A stretch of DNA of 64,000 nt from Bacteroides faecium (lineage in GTDB: Bacteria > Bacteroidota > Bacteroidia > Bacteroidales > Bacteroidaceae). The stretch lies in the NCBI RefSeq assembly GCF_012113595.1, contig NZ_CP050831.1, positions 5,208,001 to 5,272,000 on the forward strand, written 5' to 3'. Position 1 is the first letter of the stretch, and every line of letters begins with the position of its first letter. Below the pieces are notes generated by a model. That model was given only the letters and a program-made list of their open reading frames with translations. It was not told the origin of the DNA and searched no databases. The position numbers and the translations under genes were made by a program. Of this stretch, positions 26,067 to 35,917 are shown one piece after another.

Positions 26067-27692
26067 TTATTTCAATAATTTCTTTACTTCCTTTCTCATC
26101 TCTTTTACTGCCGTCGATTGCACTTTCGGTTCTTTTGTCAATACAACCTCTGCGGCACGCTTTAACTTTTCCGGCTGACAATATTCCGGTTCCGCATAAA
26201 GTTTCACCAACAGATAAAACGGATAAATTCGTCCCGGAAGCCGATGTGTAGAGCGAATTAAATATTCTTCGGCTTTCTCATACGCTCCTAATGCCTGATA
26301 ATTCTTGCCGATGATATTCAGAATCATAGGATCATTGCTATGCGTCATTGCTTCCTCCAATATCCTTGTCGAGTTATCATATTCTTTCAATTTATGAAGA
26401 GAATATCCGTATTCAAAGAGAAATGCTCCACGATTCGCTAATTCTGGGTATAACTTCCCGTAGTCTTCTTTAGCAGACTGGTAAGCTCCTATATTATAAA
26501 GCATCTTACTACGATACCAGTCCTTACACGCAGCATATTGATTGTTTTTCCAATAATACGTTCCTAATAGAGCCATCATCGAAATAAAAAGGAATAATAT
26601 TACTTTAGAACGCCCAATAACACAAGCCGCCAACAACAAATAAAATGTCACTGCAAATCCGGGAATCTGCATCGGATAAGAAGAAAAGGCAAATACCAAA
26701 AATGAAATTACTCCGCCACAAATACCTATTCTCCCTTCGCTACTCCCCTTCCAAAGACAAAATGCAATTACTAACGAGACAACTAATAAAAAAGGAATCC
26801 CATATTCCATCGCTACTTGCAGATATTCATTAAAAGCATACTCCGGGCTTCCTGCCACCAACTCTTCTGTCTCCGAAAATTCCCCATTTGCAAAATAGCT
26901 TTCTTGCGCTCTGCCATAAGCTGAAACAAAGTTCCCTGTGCCATGGCCTATAAGCGGACTTTCGGCAATAGCCATACTACTAATTTTCCACATGAACAAG
27001 CGTCCATTGGCAGAAGTCGCTTTTAGCTGAAAAAGAGCATAACCTGCCACTATGATTATAACGCTGCCTGCAATGCAAGCCAGTACTAGTTTTTTCTTAT
27101 ATTTTCGTCCAAATTCCTTTAGTTTGCTTCCCCATGAAACGTGCATTCCATATACCCATATACCCGATATTGCGGCAGCAATCCATGCCGAACGGCTCAT
27201 TCCGGCAGGTAGTACACAAAGAATCAACAGCATAACTCCTAATGCTATGTAATACTTTCCCTGTTCTACCCATGTACGTTCTGTTTTTTCTTTCAAGTTT
27301 AGCCATTCATACAGGCAAAGCGGAAATATCATCGCCAAATATCCCGAATAAGGTCCCGGATTATAGAAAGAGCCCGTAAGTGCATATAAAGAGTGATTGG
27401 AAACAGCCAAGCCGTATATCTGCCTCAATCCCCAGATAGCTTCCATTCCACCCAGGACAATCAATACCCACGTCACGATGGATGGAAAAGACAAATAGTT
27501 TTTTCTATTCAGACAAAAGGATAATAGACAACAAGCGACAAAAACAAAAAGCATGCGTCCCAACCATAGTTTTTGATATGCCATTTCACCGACAGGAATA
27601 TCATTCGAAGTAGCAAAAACTACTACGCTCAAGATTGCCGCAACTCCTGTAAGAGTTATCACATCCGCCATATTCTTCTGTGTCATCCGCAT
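26067..27692 (-). CDS. O-antigen ligase/polymerase-like membrane protein with TPR tail
   Basis: About 541 residues from ATG 27692 (an upstream TTG is the only earlier start). Some 10-12 transmembrane helices cover residues 10-390. The long external loop contains GRLFMWKISSMAIAESPLIG and GTGNF, the pattern of the Wzy_C/WaaL family. After the membrane part, residues about 405-530 form TPR-like repeats (ALGAYEKAEEYLIRSTHRLP). It is the last gene of the NVEALA-associated operon, 24 bases after the signal peptidase. Family members transfer polymers between lipid carriers and acceptors in the periplasm. The acceptor here is unknown. Confidence 0.75.
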   Translation of the reverse strand: MRMTQKNMADVITLTGVAAILSVVVFATSNDIPVGEMAYQKLWLGRMLFVFVACCLLSFCLNRKNYLSFPSIVTWVLIVLGGMEAIWGLRQIYGLAVSNHSLYALTGSFYNPGPYSGYLAMIFPLCLYEWLNLKEKTERTWVEQGKYYIALGVMLLILCVLPAGMSRSAWIAAAISGIWVYGMHVSWGSKLKEFGRKYKKKLVLACIAGSVIIIVAGYALFQLKATSANGRLFMWKISSMAIAESPLIGHGTGNFVSAYGRAQESYFANGEFSETEELVAGSPEYAFNEYLQVAMEYGIPFLLVVSLVIAFCLWKGSSEGRIGICGGVISFLVFAFSSYPMQIPGFAVTFYLLLAACVIGRSKVILFLFISMMALLGTYYWKNNQYAACKDWYRSKMLYNIGAYQSAKEDYGKLYPELANRGAFLFEYGYSLHKLKEYDNSTRILEEAMTHSNDPMILNIIGKNYQALGAYEKAEEYLIRSTHRLPGRIYPFYLLVKLYAEPEYCQPEKLKRAAEVVLTKEPKVQSTAVKEMRKEVKKLLK

Positions 27693-27716
27693 CAATTCCA
27701 ACTTTATTTTCGTTCT

Positions 27717-28592
27717 TTATTTGATTTTCTTCATAATTCTGTCCCAACGAGGTTTCTCCGTAAATTTATCTTCCGAATACCATATACGGGAAGCTTTACC
27801 TACAATGTATTCTTCCGGCAACATCCCCCAATATCTCGAGTCCTGCGAATTAGCCATATTATCACCGGAAACAAAATAATAGTTCTTTTTAAAGCGATAT
27901 TGGGTAATAACGCTGTCCCCCAATACTATCTGTCCGTCTTTTATACGTAGTTTCTTCTTCTGTTCCCAACCTATCAACTGCCTGTACAAAAGGCAGTTCG
28001 TACGGTTCATCATTACTATCTGACCTTTCTTGGGAATCGGCAAAGGTCCGAACTCACGGATAGTCCATCCAATTTGTTTGTCATAGGGAAATGTACCTAC
28101 TACAATGCCATGCTGTTCCGGATGCTGTAATCCAGCGAGATATTGTTGAGCCTTATAGTTTCCCAACTGTTCATCACAACCACGTATTTTATAAAATCCT
28201 CCCCGAATCTCTAATGTATCTCCCGGCAAAGCAATACAACGCTTTACATAATATTGCATTACATCCATCCGTACACTATCCCAACGATTCATTTGATATG
28301 GGAAATTAAAAACCAGTATATCATTTCTCTTGAAATTCCCAAATCCGGGCGTTCGGTGAATAACAACATCCTCATTATTCAAGGCTGCAAACACATCGAA
28401 CAAACGAGCCCCCTTTATCATCTTATTAACTAATATCCGGTCGCCATCCTTCAACACCGGTTCCATAGAATCCGAAGGTATCCTGAATGAAGTAAAGCAG
28501 AACAGTTGCATCAAGAATAGAACTACTACCATACAGAATATGAAGAATGCTAAATTCTCCAGTATCGCCCAAATTCTCTTTACTTTACTCAT
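27717..28592 (-). CDS. lepB: Signal peptidase I
   Basis: 291 residues starting at ATG 28592, whose ATGA overlaps the stop of the previous gene. There is one N-terminal transmembrane segment (about 13-32). The Ser/Lys dyad is present: S42 in PSDSMEP and K117 in YVKRCIALPGDTL. GDNMANSQDSRYWG is the conserved box E. It cuts signal peptides after small residues at the outer face of the inner membrane. Its place inside an operon with two NVEALA peptides suggests a dedicated peptidase rather than the housekeeping enzyme. That is inference. Confidence 0.93.
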   Translation of the reverse strand: MSKVKRIWAILENLAFFIFCMVVVLFLMQLFCFTSFRIPSDSMEPVLKDGDRILVNKMIKGARLFDVFAALNNEDVVIHRTPGFGNFKRNDILVFNFPYQMNRWDSVRMDVMQYYVKRCIALPGDTLEIRGGFYKIRGCDEQLGNYKAQQYLAGLQHPEQHGIVVGTFPYDKQIGWTIREFGPLPIPKKGQIVMMNRTNCLLYRQLIGWEQKKKLRIKDGQIVLGDSVITQYRFKKNYYFVSGDNMANSQDSRYWGMLPEEYIVGKASRIWYSEDKFTEKPRWDRIMKKIK

Positions 28593-30469
28593 AAGTTTCC
28601 CTTTAATTGAACCAATTTGTGATAAGCCATCAGTCCTAACACACATTTCACACGTTCATCATCATTATCCAATAATCCAACAGATGGAAAAGTCATTTTC
28701 TTCATTCTTTCCTGCAAATAATCCGCCCACAAGCACAACTGTTTCCAATGCATATCAGCATAACCAAAATCCTGTTCCGCTTCTACAATAGCAGTTGTCA
28801 TCATCAACATATTGGCAGCCGCTTCCACGGCACAGTCTTCCAATTTCACTTGTTTACTGGCAATAGGATACAAACCTATATCGTAAGGTGGATACTTCTT
28901 CACCCAATAAATATCTTCACAATATGCAAATATTGGATTCAACAAGCCTTTCATCCAGTCGGTACGGTTAAAAAACAACAACATTGGAAAATTTCCATAA
29001 GCTTCTCTTACATTACTCAAAGTATCACCAAAACAAAAAAGCTTATTATCCGAGGATAACACAAACCTATGAGAGGATATAAAATTACGATAAGCAGGAA
29101 GCATTTGTTCGGCAAAAGCTTTATTCCCTGCTTGAAACGCCTTGATATTCCACCGATAATCCAATTTATTACATTCTGCTTTCAAATCCTGATACCTGTT
29201 TCCTACAGACATCATCAATTCTTTTATTTCTCTTGTTCCATCCTTATTCCAAAGTGGGCGTAAACTCTCACCACTATACTGGAAAGTTGTCCCTTCTTCA
29301 TATCCGAGAAGCAATCCCCCCCTATTTTCATTTCCCGCACACAATTTTTGAGATAGAACGATATGATTATCTTCACACGAAAAGCTTGTTTCATCTGCTG
29401 CCATAGCCAAATACAAACTGTCGGACTTCACAAAACGCCAATCCTTATCGACCCAACTATCAATTTTCCTTTTGCCAAACATCCATTCCGTGTCCACATC
29501 GAACAAAACTTCCACTGTATGTTCCTTTCCGCTTGCCGTACGAACCTGATAGGTAAGAAAACCAACAGGCCATCCTGTCATATCCCATCTTTCCGACAAG
29601 GAAGGTGAAACAAAGTCAATCTGAAGTTCCACATCTCCACATTGGAAAATAAATTGAGTCTGCGTGGCTTGCACTTCCATTTCTTTCAAAGTTGCCGGTT
29701 CTGCATCAGCATATGTTTTATTTTCTATATACAAGCCAAAATCCAACAAGCCGGCACCACCCGTATTACGACAGTATGCAGCCAGAATATTATCTCCATC
29801 AACTATTTGACTAACAGCTTCATCAGTCAAGCGTTGACATTTCGTTAGATGCGTAAATCCATTCTCTAACAGAAATCCCCCATTACAAAAAAGTTTTATC
29901 CGGTCGTCACATACATAACGAGCATACACTTTATGATTCTTCAAAACCTCTTTATTGTCCACCTTGACATGCCTGCGGACATAAATATTTTCCGCTCCCC
30001 ACAGAGTATGAGCCGGATAATAATATCCCTTTGTCGGACCAAAAGCTCCGTTACCTTCATTCCACAAAGAATCATCATATTCTCTCAATTCCCATCCTTT
30101 TCCCGGATACAAAAAAGAATATTTCCCCGTCCATCCGATAGTATCCTCTGAAAGAGGAGCTAAAGGAGATATACGCAAAGAATCGTCTCCCATGAAACGA
30201 TAAGCTTTACCGTCTACACGCAAAAGACCTGTTATCGGGAATACTTTCCCGGTTCTCAACTGCGGATAACTTTTATTTAGCGAATCACCTATTACTTTGA
30301 TACTAACATCGGGAGTAATCGCCAATAATGTATGTTCAGAAGGAGCAATACCGGAAAGATGCGAAATCTTCTTATCCGAATAAGAACAAGCATATATCAG
30401 AGAAATAATACCCGAGATTATAATTATTCTCCATGCCACGACAAGCCTGATATGAGTTCTTATTTCCAT
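28589..30469 (-). CDS. Glutaminase-like (DUF4965-type) lipoprotein, C-terminally short
   Basis: 626 residues, lipoprotein signal with YAC at 26-28. The region LGLYPIA-VKLEDCAVEAAANMLMM-HWKQLCLWADYL (about 535-610) resembles the DUF4965/GtaA glutaminase-like segment, in which YPI, a PVEE(S/C)GNML-like stretch and HW..L..W..YL recur. The protein stops soon after, where longer relatives continue with an alpha-barrel, so catalytic parts may be missing. It overlaps the transglutaminase-like gene by 10 bases and the signal peptidase by 4, so expression is coupled. The function is not known. Confidence 0.6.
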   Translation of the reverse strand: MEIRTHIRLVVAWRIIIISGIISLIYACSYSDKKISHLSGIAPSEHTLLAITPDVSIKVIGDSLNKSYPQLRTGKVFPITGLLRVDGKAYRFMGDDSLRISPLAPLSEDTIGWTGKYSFLYPGKGWELREYDDSLWNEGNGAFGPTKGYYYPAHTLWGAENIYVRRHVKVDNKEVLKNHKVYARYVCDDRIKLFCNGGFLLENGFTHLTKCQRLTDEAVSQIVDGDNILAAYCRNTGGAGLLDFGLYIENKTYADAEPATLKEMEVQATQTQFIFQCGDVELQIDFVSPSLSERWDMTGWPVGFLTYQVRTASGKEHTVEVLFDVDTEWMFGKRKIDSWVDKDWRFVKSDSLYLAMAADETSFSCEDNHIVLSQKLCAGNENRGGLLLGYEEGTTFQYSGESLRPLWNKDGTREIKELMMSVGNRYQDLKAECNKLDYRWNIKAFQAGNKAFAEQMLPAYRNFISSHRFVLSSDNKLFCFGDTLSNVREAYGNFPMLLFFNRTDWMKGLLNPIFAYCEDIYWVKKYPPYDIGLYPIASKQVKLEDCAVEAAANMLMMTTAIVEAEQDFGYADMHWKQLCLWADYLQERMKKMTFPSVGLLDNDDERVKCVLGLMAYHKLVQLKGNL

Positions 30470-32472
30470 AGCTGAGTTCCGTTTTCATAAATAAAGATTC
30501 TCTCGTCCAGTCCGCGCGTATGATTTCTCAGAAGTAACAGTGTATTTTCGGGAATATCCCGAAATACCAGTGAATCGGCAGTTGCTTTTATTTTTCCGGC
30601 AGACTTCCAATCCTGATCACAATAAAACAGCTCATATACATCATCAGGACGAACATAATTATCTCGATTGCGCGGAGTATAGACAATGCGGTCTACACGG
30701 ACTTTTCTACCTAAATCAAGTCCTGCCCATCCTCCGGTAGGCTTAAAATAGTCGAAAGAAGTCCATGTTTTCCCGTCAAACACATTGGTATATTCATGTG
30801 TTCCGTCATGTTGATAACATCCGGGAGTCCCTATGATTTTCCCTGACAGAGCAACAGTATCATTCTTCTCATAAAAAGCGACTTCCGAAATATTGCATGC
30901 GCTTTTAGGCGGACCAAAATATCTAAGATAACGATATTCCTTATCAGACCAACTCTTTACAGTTGTATTCAAACGATTAGGTCTGCCCTGTATAATAAAT
31001 AAAGTGTCTTTTTCCAAAAAATCAGGATAGTTGCTCCCTTCAAAAACACCTCCTATCATCCGGTCCCTATACATATTTTCTCTCCCGATATCACACTTGG
31101 CATATAATATCACATCTTCCTTCTCCTTTCCTGCGGGATAATAGTAAATCTCATTACTCTGTTTATCAACATAAAAAGGATCAGTCAAAAAGCATAATGT
31201 CCCATTCTCATAAGTAGCCACTCTCATAAACGAACCATTCCGTACATACTGAAACACTAAATGACCAGCAGTATATTCAGTCCAATCAACCGGAGTCCAA
31301 TTATCCCTATCGCTGACACATAGATAAGCTATTTTTCCACTCCGTTTCGTTTTATACAGTTTTTCCAAAGGAATAACCAATTCTTTCTTTAAATTATAGC
31401 CATATCCATAAGTTACGTCCGTAAATTTCGGCAAACGCCAAAATGGATATACTTCTTCACCATATTCTGCCATTTGCTCGTACAATTCTCTGTTCGCACT
31501 AAAAGTATATCTATACACTTTAGAACTATCATCCCACCGATACCACCAATTCTTACGTACAGGTCGCAGTTTTTGTGGGAAATCAGTCATATACTCTTCT
31601 CCATCTTTATTCCATGTTGTCAACCAAAAATGCCCGGCATTAATATAACTTCGTACAGGAACAAAGTCAATGGCACAAGGAATACCCAAAGCGCGAAATA
31701 GATACACAGCAAAATCAGTCACTTCCCTACATGTACCGGATAAGTATTGTACATATTCCGGTCCTATATGTCCAAATGGATATGGCGTTACAGAAGTATA
31801 ATAATAGCTCTTATCAGGTAATTTACTTATTAGATAATTAGCAGCAACAACCGGATCTTCAATATCTAATGAATCAGACATACGCAAAGAATCCAACAAC
31901 GAATTATATTTTTCATAGTACGTTTCACGCCAGTATGCTAACGGTTCATCCCCTATCCGATAAGGCAATATATACTCACAAAATGTTTCAAACGAGATAT
32001 TTTTTCCCCAAGGTTGTTCCTGCCAGACTTTAAAAGCCCAATCAATGTTATGACATAGATAAGCAGAATCTATCTCCATAATGTCACATTTCTTCTCAAA
32101 TGCCTTTATAGCCCCATACACATTCTTAACCGAATCAGCAACCTGTTGTGGCGTTTGCCCTCTACTTCTTTTCAACCATGTATAATAAGACTTATAATTA
32201 TCCAATTGTTCTCCAACAGAATAAGTATAAAAAGGCATATTTTCTATCAGAAAACAAACTGCTTTATACTTTAAACTATCAGTAGAGTCTTTTTGATAAC
32301 GATAAAGCACTTTTTCCAACTCCATCCTATTATCTTTCGCAACTTGTAATACAGTTCCTAGAGAAGTCATTGATTCTTCTCTAAATACTACTTTCTTGAT
32401 AAGATACCATCCTAATAGAATAATAATTATGAGTTGGAAATATCGTAAATGCTTTATCATATGCTTATTCAT
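30460..32472 (-). CDS. Transglutaminase-like protein with C-terminal discoidin-like domain
   Basis: 670 residues, one N-terminal membrane anchor (about 11-29), the rest periplasmic. A transglutaminase-like core has the Cys of GTCREVTDFAVYLFRALGIP (C248), the His of AGHFWL (H281) and an Asp in YMTDFP (D297), a plausible triad. The C-terminus (about 565-660), with NVFDGKTWTSFD and WAGLDLGRKVRVDRIVYTPR, looks like an F5/8-type C domain. It starts with an ATGA overlap on the DUF1573 gene. It could be a protease, amidase or cross-linking enzyme of the envelope; the substrate is not known. Confidence 0.72.
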   Translation of the reverse strand: MNKHMIKHLRYFQLIIIILLGWYLIKKVVFREESMTSLGTVLQVAKDNRMELEKVLYRYQKDSTDSLKYKAVCFLIENMPFYTYSVGEQLDNYKSYYTWLKRSRGQTPQQVADSVKNVYGAIKAFEKKCDIMEIDSAYLCHNIDWAFKVWQEQPWGKNISFETFCEYILPYRIGDEPLAYWRETYYEKYNSLLDSLRMSDSLDIEDPVVAANYLISKLPDKSYYYTSVTPYPFGHIGPEYVQYLSGTCREVTDFAVYLFRALGIPCAIDFVPVRSYINAGHFWLTTWNKDGEEYMTDFPQKLRPVRKNWWYRWDDSSKVYRYTFSANRELYEQMAEYGEEVYPFWRLPKFTDVTYGYGYNLKKELVIPLEKLYKTKRSGKIAYLCVSDRDNWTPVDWTEYTAGHLVFQYVRNGSFMRVATYENGTLCFLTDPFYVDKQSNEIYYYPAGKEKEDVILYAKCDIGRENMYRDRMIGGVFEGSNYPDFLEKDTLFIIQGRPNRLNTTVKSWSDKEYRYLRYFGPPKSACNISEVAFYEKNDTVALSGKIIGTPGCYQHDGTHEYTNVFDGKTWTSFDYFKPTGGWAGLDLGRKVRVDRIVYTPRNRDNYVRPDDVYELFYCDQDWKSAGKIKATADSLVFRDIPENTLLLLRNHTRGLDERIFIYENGTQLWK

Positions 32473-33335
32473 TTTGCATTTCCACTAATTTTCAATTTAA
32501 ATGGAGCATTTTCGGCATTACAATAGACTGTAATTGTTTTATTAAAATATTCCGGATGCTCTGCCTTATATCTCACCTTCAATTTTATACTATCTCTTGG
32601 TTGGATTGGATTGGAAGAATATTCTATAACGGTACAACCACAAGAACTTACGACTTCATTTATAATAAGTGGCTTATTACCACTATTAGTTAATATGAAC
32701 TCACCAATTTGTTCATAATGCCACTCAAAAGCTCCCATATCCAGTTTTGATGCAGACAAAATGGCTGTTGTTTTTAATTCTTCTTTTTCATTCGAAATTT
32801 CTCGTCCTAAAATAAGATCTAAATAAAGTTTTTTTATCTTCTGATTATAAACAGGATTACCAACAGCAAGTACTTTATTTGCTCTATCTAGCAAAAAAGT
32901 ATGAAACATCATTTCTCCCGGAAAATGATTCAATTTATTTAACGAGTCTTTCTCATCGAAGCATACAGGATATCTAAAATTATCTACCATCAAATTATAA
33001 GAAAGTTCCATTTTATTTTTAGGATAAATAAAATATAAAAATTGAACAGTATTAGAAGATAATGAATCAATCTGAGCCATAAAACCTTTCCATGCCAATA
33101 ATCTTAGTTTGCAACTGGTACAACCTACAGAATCAACATACACTACTATTTTATATTTATTTCTTTCAACCTGAAAGTTTACTGTATCCTTTCCACCAAT
33201 TGTAAAAATAGGATTAATCGGGAAAACTATTTCTTTGCTTTCCCATTCTCGTATTAAATCCACTATTTTTTTTTGTTTACTATCTATACAAGATATAGAC
33301 ATAAATAATAGTATACAAAAAACAATATATTTCAT
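32469..33335 (-). CDS. Lipoprotein with thioredoxin-like and DUF1573 domains
   Basis: 288 residues, lipobox SISC (13-16). The first half is thioredoxin-like with the redox motif GCTSCK and a YFIYP strand. The last 90 residues match DUF1573: FILTNSGNKPLIINEVVSSCGCT, then a P-x-D-S-I-K-L-K-V-x-Y strand and a final VYCNAENAPFKLKISG. DUF1573 has an ASPM/MSP-like Ig fold. Such proteins are common in Bacteroides next to propeller lipoproteins and NVEALA peptides. It may hold or reduce a cysteine-containing partner in the periplasm, for which the Cys-rich NVEALA peptide upstream is a candidate. Confidence 0.8.
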   Translation of the reverse strand: MKYIVFCILLFMSISCIDSKQKKIVDLIREWESKEIVFPINPIFTIGGKDTVNFQVERNKYKIVVYVDSVGCTSCKLRLLAWKGFMAQIDSLSSNTVQFLYFIYPKNKMELSYNLMVDNFRYPVCFDEKDSLNKLNHFPGEMMFHTFLLDRANKVLAVGNPVYNQKIKKLYLDLILGREISNEKEELKTTAILSASKLDMGAFEWHYEQIGEFILTNSGNKPLIINEVVSSCGCTVIEYSSNPIQPRDSIKLKVRYKAEHPEYFNKTITVYCNAENAPFKLKISGNAK

Positions 33336-33374
33336 TCAATTTAAATACTTAGTTCATTATTATCTATAATGCAT

Positions 33375-34361
33375 TCAATTAACAGAAGAAGACATTATTG
33401 AATACTTTTCCAATATTGATTCTTTTGTTTCAAACGCATACACATTTCCATTCAACACACATAACGAAGAATATAATGAGCCAGCCAACTGATATACACC
33501 TTTTAATCTGATATCAGATTGCAACTCAAAAACAGCCACTGTATTAGCTTTATATCCCATAGTTTCATAAGAAGACAATAAAAGATAAATCTGATTTCCA
33601 TCCATATATGCATCTTCACAAATAATGCCATAACTATTGGAAGACATAGGTTGTGTATCCAAATAAGCTAAACTTCTCTTTACTACCTCCAAACTTGAAT
33701 AATCATAATCCATTATTTTCTTCTTATCAAAATTGTACACTTCAATTATTGCTTCATTATCTGAGATACTAACATATCCAGAAGAAGATTTAAAGAGATA
33801 GCGCCCATTTCTTACATACTCCATATCTGTATGTGCAAATAAAGTTCGTTCCCCCCAATATGAAACAGAATCAGATTGTAACTTCATTTTTCCAAAAGCT
33901 CCCCTTCTATCAGTTACACTCATTTCCATATAATCATTTCCTGATACTACGAAACGAAATTCCGGCATTAAACCAACCTTTTCTGATAAACGATATCTGG
34001 CTATTATATTACCATCCAGCCCATATGATATGAGTTTAGCACAACCTGCATCTAAAACATAAATTATATCATTATCTATTATGAAACTTGACACATTACA
34101 CAATTCCTCCGGACCTTCCCCCATACGCCCTATTAGTCCTTTGAGATTCAAACAACTATCCAACTTTATAATTTGATTTCTATATTGTTCAACAAAATAG
34201 ATGTCATTATTATACGTAAGCAGGTTTTTCACTCGCCCTAAGAATAAAGTATCAGAAAATTCTGATACTTTATCTTTTACTGATAATCTTCTTACTAAAT
34301 CTTTTTCTGAACAAGAAAATAGACTCATCAGAAGAAATAATAATACAAATACATACTTCAT
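33375..34361 (-). CDS. Six-bladed beta-propeller-like lipoprotein
   Basis: 328 residues from ATG 34361, lipobox LFSC (14-17). The rest is made of repeated short beta motifs such as IYFVEQYRNQIIKLD and IYVLDAGCAKLISYGLDG, and it carries the IGRMGEGPEEL element typical of the Bacteroides 6-bladed propeller family (BF2992/DUF5128-like). It begins 5 bases after the NVEALA peptide gene and is probably co-translated with it. The propeller may bind a peptide or glycan at the outer membrane; I know of no assigned role. Confidence 0.78.
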   Translation of the reverse strand: MKYVFVLLFLLMSLFSCSEKDLVRRLSVKDKVSEFSDTLFLGRVKNLLTYNNDIYFVEQYRNQIIKLDSCLNLKGLIGRMGEGPEELCNVSSFIIDNDIIYVLDAGCAKLISYGLDGNIIARYRLSEKVGLMPEFRFVVSGNDYMEMSVTDRRGAFGKMKLQSDSVSYWGERTLFAHTDMEYVRNGRYLFKSSSGYVSISDNEAIIEVYNFDKKKIMDYDYSSLEVVKRSLAYLDTQPMSSNSYGIICEDAYMDGNQIYLLLSSYETMGYKANTVAVFELQSDIRLKGVYQLAGSLYSSLCVLNGNVYAFETKESILEKYSIMSSSVN

Positions 34362-34366
34362 ATTAT

Positions 34367-34648
34367 TCAACAACTGGTTTTAATTCCATCACATTTCACC
34401 CATCTTGACAAAACTGTAGCATGACGCTCACATACTCTTCCTGAGCATTCAACAAAATCATTAGGTCCTCCACCGCCACAAGAGACACGAGCAGTACACG
34501 TACCTTCAGTCTCACCGCCTGCTAAAGCTTCTACATTAACCAAAGCCAAAGTTGATAAATCTACAATAATTTGTGTTTTATACACATTAAATCCCGCAAC
34601 AACGGCAATAACAACAACGGCTATAAGCCCCATCATTTTCTTTTTCAT
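34367..34648 (-). CDS. NVEALA-motif secreted peptide, six-cysteine type
   Basis: 93 residues. A hydrophobic N-terminal segment (6-20) is followed by NVEALAGGE at 38-46, the signature of the small NVEALA family of Bacteroidetes. The ALA-G at 41-44 resembles a signal peptidase I site, which would release a 50-residue product with six Cys (51, 57, 68, 73, 86, 93) and a GGGGP turn. The whole leader before ALA is long for a signal peptide, so a two-step or family-specific cut is possible. It lies directly before a propeller lipoprotein gene. The function of the family is unknown. Confidence 0.85.
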   Translation of the reverse strand: MKKKMMGLIAVVVIAVVAGFNVYKTQIIVDLSTLALVNVEALAGGETEGTCTARVSCGGGGPNDFVECSGRVCERHATVLSRWVKCDGIKTSC

Positions 34649-34775
34649 TCTGTCATTTTTTAAATTGTTCTTTTTCGTTTTTCTTCTGTATCTATCATTT
34701 CAACAGAATAGCAATAGTTTGCTACATTAATTTTTTATTCTTATGTTTGCAGCGGAATCTTTTTTTAAAGGTTTA

Positions 34776-34832
34776 GGAGCAGATGATATGTAAGCAAATC
34801 CGGCAAGATGAACAAACTCATCATTCTGCTCC
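34776..34832. repeat. Inverted repeat between operon genes
   Basis: GGAGCAGATGAT and ATCATTCTGCTCC pair with one bulge. It lies after the stop of the upstream propeller gene but has no T-run on the minus strand, so it may be an attenuator or RNA-processing hairpin. The rest of 34649-34855 is AT-rich with nothing else seen. Confidence 0.5.
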
Positions 34833-34855
34833 TTTAATCAAGTTAATTATCTAAT

Positions 34856-35917
34856 TCAACCAAAGCTAAACTTTAGTATTGGCTGATCGCTATTTACATC
34901 TGTCGCCATTATCGTTTTAGTAGTTTCATCTACATAAATACCATATATATATTGTTCGAGTATATATTTGCATAACGGTTCTCCTTTCAAACTAAATACA
35001 TAAATATATTTTCCACCATCAGGAAGGCTTCCGCTTTGTCTCGCTATCTCCTTAAAAGGCGTTCCATGAAACACCGCATAAATAGCACAATCAGTTACTT
35101 GCACATCGCTAAATCCCATTATACCTGTTGGCATACCATATCCATCTGATATTTTGAATTCAGGTTCGTCGTGCTCACCGATACGAATTACATGAGTACT
35201 ATCTTTTAAATTATAAACTTCAACCACTTCTCCCAACTGAGTAACAGCAGCCAAAATACTATTACGAGGATTATAATCTAAAAAGCTACGCCATGCCTGT
35301 GCTAATGCCGGACGGGCTTCTTGCAAGGCCTTCTCATTTGTTGTTGGTATAGCTCCTATTTTCTCTATTAGCTTACCTTCACAACTAACCTTCATAAAAC
35401 GACTCTCACCTGAATAGTCAGGAATGACAAATGTTGTATCATTATATATGGCAAAATCAAGTGGTCGAAGTATATCTTCATCCAATGCCACCGTTTCCTC
35501 ACGAAGCAGTGAATCACCGGATGAAGAAAAATCTAACCTAGTTAATTCGCTTTTGTTAGCATCTAAAGTCCATAATATATGGTTATGTAAACGAAAGTTC
35601 TCCATTGACAACATTTCTGTGGGAGAATCTCCTCGTCTACCAAAAGAAGATAGATACCGGAAACTTGGGTATTGGAATAAATGCCCATAATAATCGAAAC
35701 CATGTAAATCCATCACAATAGCTTTATCCCCTTCTATCCGTATCCGAAAAGGATAACGGAACAAGGCTGTATCAAGCTCTATTACTTCTCCTTTCAATTC
35801 TTTTTCTTGCGGAAATCTGGAATAAGGTAATACATTGTCTGCATATTCCTTATATTTCGTTTTGCAAGAAATAAAGAGAAATAGAAAAAGAAGGAGAAGA
35901 AGAATACTATTCTTCAA
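34856..35917 (-). CDS. Propeller-type lipoprotein (BF3164/TolB-like family)
   Basis: 353 residues if started at TTG 35917. This start is preferred because GGAGG lies 7 bases upstream and the product then begins MKNS plus a hydrophobic core and lipobox FISC (15-18). The earlier TTG at 35944 lacks these. Beta-propeller repeats fill the rest (SFGRRGDSPTEML, LWTLDANKSELTRLDF, YIYVFSLKGEPLCKY). The start overlaps the stop of the second NVEALA gene by 11 bases, so translation is coupled. Like the other propeller it follows an NVEALA gene, giving two peptide-propeller pairs. Confidence 0.75.
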   Translation of the reverse strand: MKNSILLLLLFLFLFISCKTKYKEYADNVLPYSRFPQEKELKGEVIELDTALFRYPFRIRIEGDKAIVMDLHGFDYYGHLFQYPSFRYLSSFGRRGDSPTEMLSMENFRLHNHILWTLDANKSELTRLDFSSSGDSLLREETVALDEDILRPLDFAIYNDTTFVIPDYSGESRFMKVSCEGKLIEKIGAIPTTNEKALQEARPALAQAWRSFLDYNPRNSILAAVTQLGEVVEVYNLKDSTHVIRIGEHDEPEFKISDGYGMPTGIMGFSDVQVTDCAIYAVFHGTPFKEIARQSGSLPDGGKYIYVFSLKGEPLCKYILEQYIYGIYVDETTKTIMATDVNSDQPILKFSFG

